DNA of 64,000 nt from Loktanella sp. PT4BL (GTDB lineage: Bacteria > Pseudomonadota > Alphaproteobacteria > Rhodobacterales > Rhodobacteraceae): positions 62,001-126,000 of the forward strand of contig NZ_QJJL01000003.1 of assembly GCF_003201935.1 (NCBI RefSeq), read 5' to 3'. The notes beneath the pieces were generated by a model, which was not told the origin of the DNA, ran no database searches, and saw nothing but the letters and a program-made list of their open reading frames with translations. A program made the position numbers and the translations under genes. Positions 62,106 to 64,000 of the stretch are shown here, in pieces. How positions within the stretch are numbered: position 1 is the first letter of the stretch; the number at the start of each line of letters is the position of its first letter.

Positions 62106-63218
62106 ATGCGCACCCGTGCAGCCGTGGCACTAGAAGCGGGCAAACCGCTGGAAGTGATGGAAGTGAACCTCGAAGGCCCAAAAGCCGGTGAGGTGCTGGT
62201 TGAAATCAAGGCGACTGGTCTATGCCATACTGATGAATTCACACGCTCGGGCGCTGATCCCGAGGGCGCGTTTCCCGCGATCCTTGGGCATGAAGGTGCG
62301 GGCGTTGTGCTCGAGGTCGGCCCCGGTGTGACCACGCTGAAGCCCGGCGATCACGTCATCCCGCTTTACACACCCGAATGCCGCGAGTGCGAGTATTGTC
62401 TGAACCCGAAAACCAACCTGTGCCAGAAGATCCGCACGACCCAAGGTGCGGGCGTGATGCCGGATGGCACCTCGCGTTTTTCCATGCTCGATGGCACGCC
62501 GATCCTGCATTACATGGGCTGTTCGACCTTTGCGAACCACACTGTGCTGCCCGAGATCGCCTTGGCGAAGGTGCGTGAAGACGCGCCGTTCGACAAGATT
62601 TGCTATATCGGGTGCGGTGTCACGACGGGCATTGGCGCGGTGATTAACACGGCCAAGGTCGAGATTGGCTCTACCGCGATTGTCTTTGGTTTGGGTGGGA
62701 TCGGCCTGAACGTGATCCAGGGCCTGCGACTGGCAGGTGCGGATCAGATTGTGGGCGTTGATCTGAACCCCGGCAAGGTCGAGATGGCCACACGTTTCGG
62801 CATGACCGATTTTGTGAACCCCAGCGAAGTTGACGGTGATCTGGTGGCGCATCTGGTTGCGCTGACAGGCGGTGGTGCGGACTATACCTTTGACGCAACC
62901 GGCAATGTGGGTGTGATGCGCACAGCACTCGAAGCGGCGCATAAGGGCTGGGGCGAAAGCATCATCATCGGTGTCGCCCCAGCAGGAGCAGAAATATCGA
63001 CGCGGCCGTTCCAGTTGGTGACGGGCCGCAGCTGGCGCGGAACCGCCTTTGGTGGTGCGCGTGGCCGGACCGATGTGCCCAAGATCGTGGACTGGTACAT
63101 GCAGGGCAAGATCGAGATCGACCCGATGATCACCCACAAGCTGAGCCTTGATGACATCAACAAGGGCTTTGATCTGATGCATGAGGGCAAATCCATCCGG
63201 GCTGTGGTTGAGTTTTAG
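62106..63218 (+). CDS. S-(hydroxymethyl)glutathione dehydrogenase / class III alcohol dehydrogenase
   Basis: 370 residues. It oxidises the glutathione adduct of formaldehyde to S-formylglutathione with NAD, and can reduce S-nitrosoglutathione. Catalytic zinc ligands: Cys40 (GLCHTDEF) and His62 (GHEGAG); structural zinc Cys92, Cys95, Cys98 and Cys106 (ECRECEYCLNPKTNLC). Rossmann motif VFGLGGIGLNVIQG. AAGGAG before the ATG. Its product would be used by FghA at 48.7 kb. A terminator follows. Confidence 0.95.
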   Translation: MRTRAAVALEAGKPLEVMEVNLEGPKAGEVLVEIKATGLCHTDEFTRSGADPEGAFPAILGHEGAGVVLEVGPGVTTLKPGDHVIPLYTPECRECEYCLNPKTNLCQKIRTTQGAGVMPDGTSRFSMLDGTPILHYMGCSTFANHTVLPEIALAKVREDAPFDKICYIGCGVTTGIGAVINTAKVEIGSTAIVFGLGGIGLNVIQGLRLAGADQIVGVDLNPGKVEMATRFGMTDFVNPSEVDGDLVAHLVALTGGGADYTFDATGNVGVMRTALEAAHKGWGESIIIGVAPAGAEISTRPFQLVTGRSWRGTAFGGARGRTDVPKIVDWYMQGKIEIDPMITHKLSLDDINKGFDLMHEGKSIRAVVEF

Positions 63219-63239
63219 GAGCTTTCCCGAGTGAAACCC

Positions 63240-63268
63240 AAAGGCCCGGTCATTGATCGGGCCTTTTT
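63240..63268 (+). terminator. Rho-independent terminator of the formaldehyde dehydrogenase gene
   Basis: Stem AAAGGCCCG / CGGGCCTTT with a 9-base loop and TTTTT, 22 bases after the stop. Confidence 0.93.
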
Positions 63269-63368
63269 CGTAAAATGGGAAACGTGGTTTTATCTTTACT
63301 CCAGACGCGTTAGCGTTGTGATGTAGCCACCGTTATTCCAAATCACCCCAAGTCAAGGAACCTCGCCC

Positions 63369-64000
63369 GTGTCCAAAGACCGTATGCTGTTGGCCGTCTT
63401 GATTGATGCCGATAATATTCCCGCAAAATATGCCGCCGATATCATGCGCGAGATCACGACCTACGGTGAACCTGCGCTGCGGCGTGTGTATGGTGACTGG
63501 TCCAGTCCCGCGCTGGGCAATTGGAAAAAGGTGGTCATGGAGTTGGGCATGGTCGCCAATCAGGAAACCGCCAATACCAAAGGTAAGAACGCCAGTGATA
63601 TCGGACTGGTGATTGACGCTATGGATATTTTGCACACGGGACGCTTTGACGGCTTTGTGCTGGTGTCTTCGGACAGTGATTTCACCGCCCTTGCCAACCG
63701 CATGCGCGAAAACGGGGTCGAAGTGATTGGTATCGGCGAAAGCAAAGCGCCGGTCAGTCTGCGCAATGTCTGCAATCGCTTTATCCTGATCGAGAACATT
63801 GTCAGCGCCGACAAGGAAGCCGAGAAGCCGCAGAAGGCTGGGAAACCGGAGCAGCAGACAACAAATGACCGTCACCCGCCATCCGAAGCGATCCCGCTGG
63901 TGATCAAGGCAATGAATAGTATTGATCCCGAGGGCGAGTGGTTTTCGCTGGGCCAGCTTGGTCAGTATATTACCCGTGCCAGTCCAGACTTTGATCCGCG
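63369..64000 (+). CDS. NYN domain protein, LabA/DUF88-like (3' end outside window)
   Basis: At least 210 residues from GTG 63369, with AAGGA 8 bases upstream; the frame is open to the window end. The PIN-like NYN fold is shown by LLAVLIDADNIPAKYAADI, NASDIGLVIDAMDIL and VLVSSDSDFTALANRMRENG, with the metal-binding aspartates. A charged linker (~140-165) leads into SEAIPLVIKAMNSIDPEGEW, which looks like the beginning of an OST-HTH/LOTUS RNA-binding domain. Predicted ribonuclease or RNA-binding regulator. Confidence 0.85.
   Translation, partial: MSKDRMLLAVLIDADNIPAKYAADIMREITTYGEPALRRVYGDWSSPALGNWKKVVMELGMVANQETANTKGKNASDIGLVIDAMDILHTGRFDGFVLVSSDSDFTALANRMRENGVEVIGIGESKAPVSLRNVCNRFILIENIVSADKEAEKPQKAGKPEQQTTNDRHPPSEAIPLVIKAMNSIDPEGEWFSLGQLGQYITRASPDFDP

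Noticed and set aside
1..64000. CRISPR array, prophage, integron or secretion-system cluster
   Set aside because: No regularly spaced repeats, phage structural genes, integrase or secretion ATPase were found.

Overview
This is a 64 kb piece of chromosome from an alphaproteobacterium of the order Rhodobacterales, most probably the marine Roseobacter group (the Loktanella/Yoonia/Octadecabacter/Sulfitobacter neighbourhood is a guess). The evidence is the moderately high G+C, the gene orders (pyk next to nfgA-DUF1244, rpmI-rplT, pheS...pheT, TPR gene-ispE, accD-folC), Rhodobacterales-type small secreted proteins, a VPLPA-CTERM protein and a cytoplasmic ETF-ubiquinone oxidoreductase. No rRNA, tRNA, CRISPR array, intact prophage, transposase or plasmid function was found. 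Both ends are cut inside genes.

Layout. 1-16 kb: ilvD, a CPBP protease, accD-folC, a secreted protein, a TPR protein overlapping ispE, then rsmD with a ferredoxin-reductase-type flavoprotein facing a peroxiredoxin, and a leftward operon ridA - glycerophosphodiesterase - DUF482 - pterin dehydratase - mscS. 16-28 kb: a class A penicillin-binding protein, glnK-amtB, a three-gene D-glutamate module (dgcN, dgcA, class IV aminotransferase), a leftward nfgA-DUF1244-terB group, pyk with a sugar-regulator-like operator, and the L35/L20 operon. 28-36 kb: an HD-GYP protein with a degenerate first domain, a Flp-pilin-like protein with a Gly/Asn/Ser repeat tail, and pheS and pheT separated by an A+T-richer accessory gene, palindromic repeats, an ASCH protein and a small membrane protein. 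36-46 kb: GST, mscL, ald with a divergent Lrp-type regulator, a BciB/FrhB-like iron-sulfur flavoprotein, asd, a MuiA-like secreted protein, a VPLPA-CTERM protein and ETF-QO. 46-64 kb: greA and a long rightward run of transporters and hydrolases (AEC, fghA, yaiI, DMT, HAD, OCD, alpha/beta hydrolase, DUF2306, zapE), an unrecognised gene, a leftward carbonic anhydrase - sbtA - sbtB bicarbonate module, an M17 aminopeptidase - NlpC/P60 pair, an I78 inhibitor lipoprotein, glutathione-dependent formaldehyde dehydrogenase and a partial NYN-domain gene.

How the parts fit. Most genes are housekeeping: branched-chain and aspartate-family amino acids, fatty acid and isoprenoid precursors, folate, cell wall, translation. 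Several small modules are more specific: ammonium sensing and uptake (glnK-amtB), D-glutamate use, alanine use, inorganic-carbon supply, and formaldehyde detoxification (adhC and fghA, 13 kb apart). Many neighbours overlap by 4 bases (ATGA or GTGA), so translational coupling is common. Several promoters can be read as TTGC-type -35 boxes with 16-17 base spacers.

No clearly new multi-gene system is visible. The best leads are the D-glutamate triad and its palindrome-rich upstream region, the SbtA/SbtB/carbonic anhydrase cluster in a heterotroph-like genome, the BciB-like protein with no photosynthesis genes in sight, the repeat-tailed pilin-like protein, the accessory gene inside the pheS-pheT operon, and the unrecognised 243-residue protein near 56 kb.
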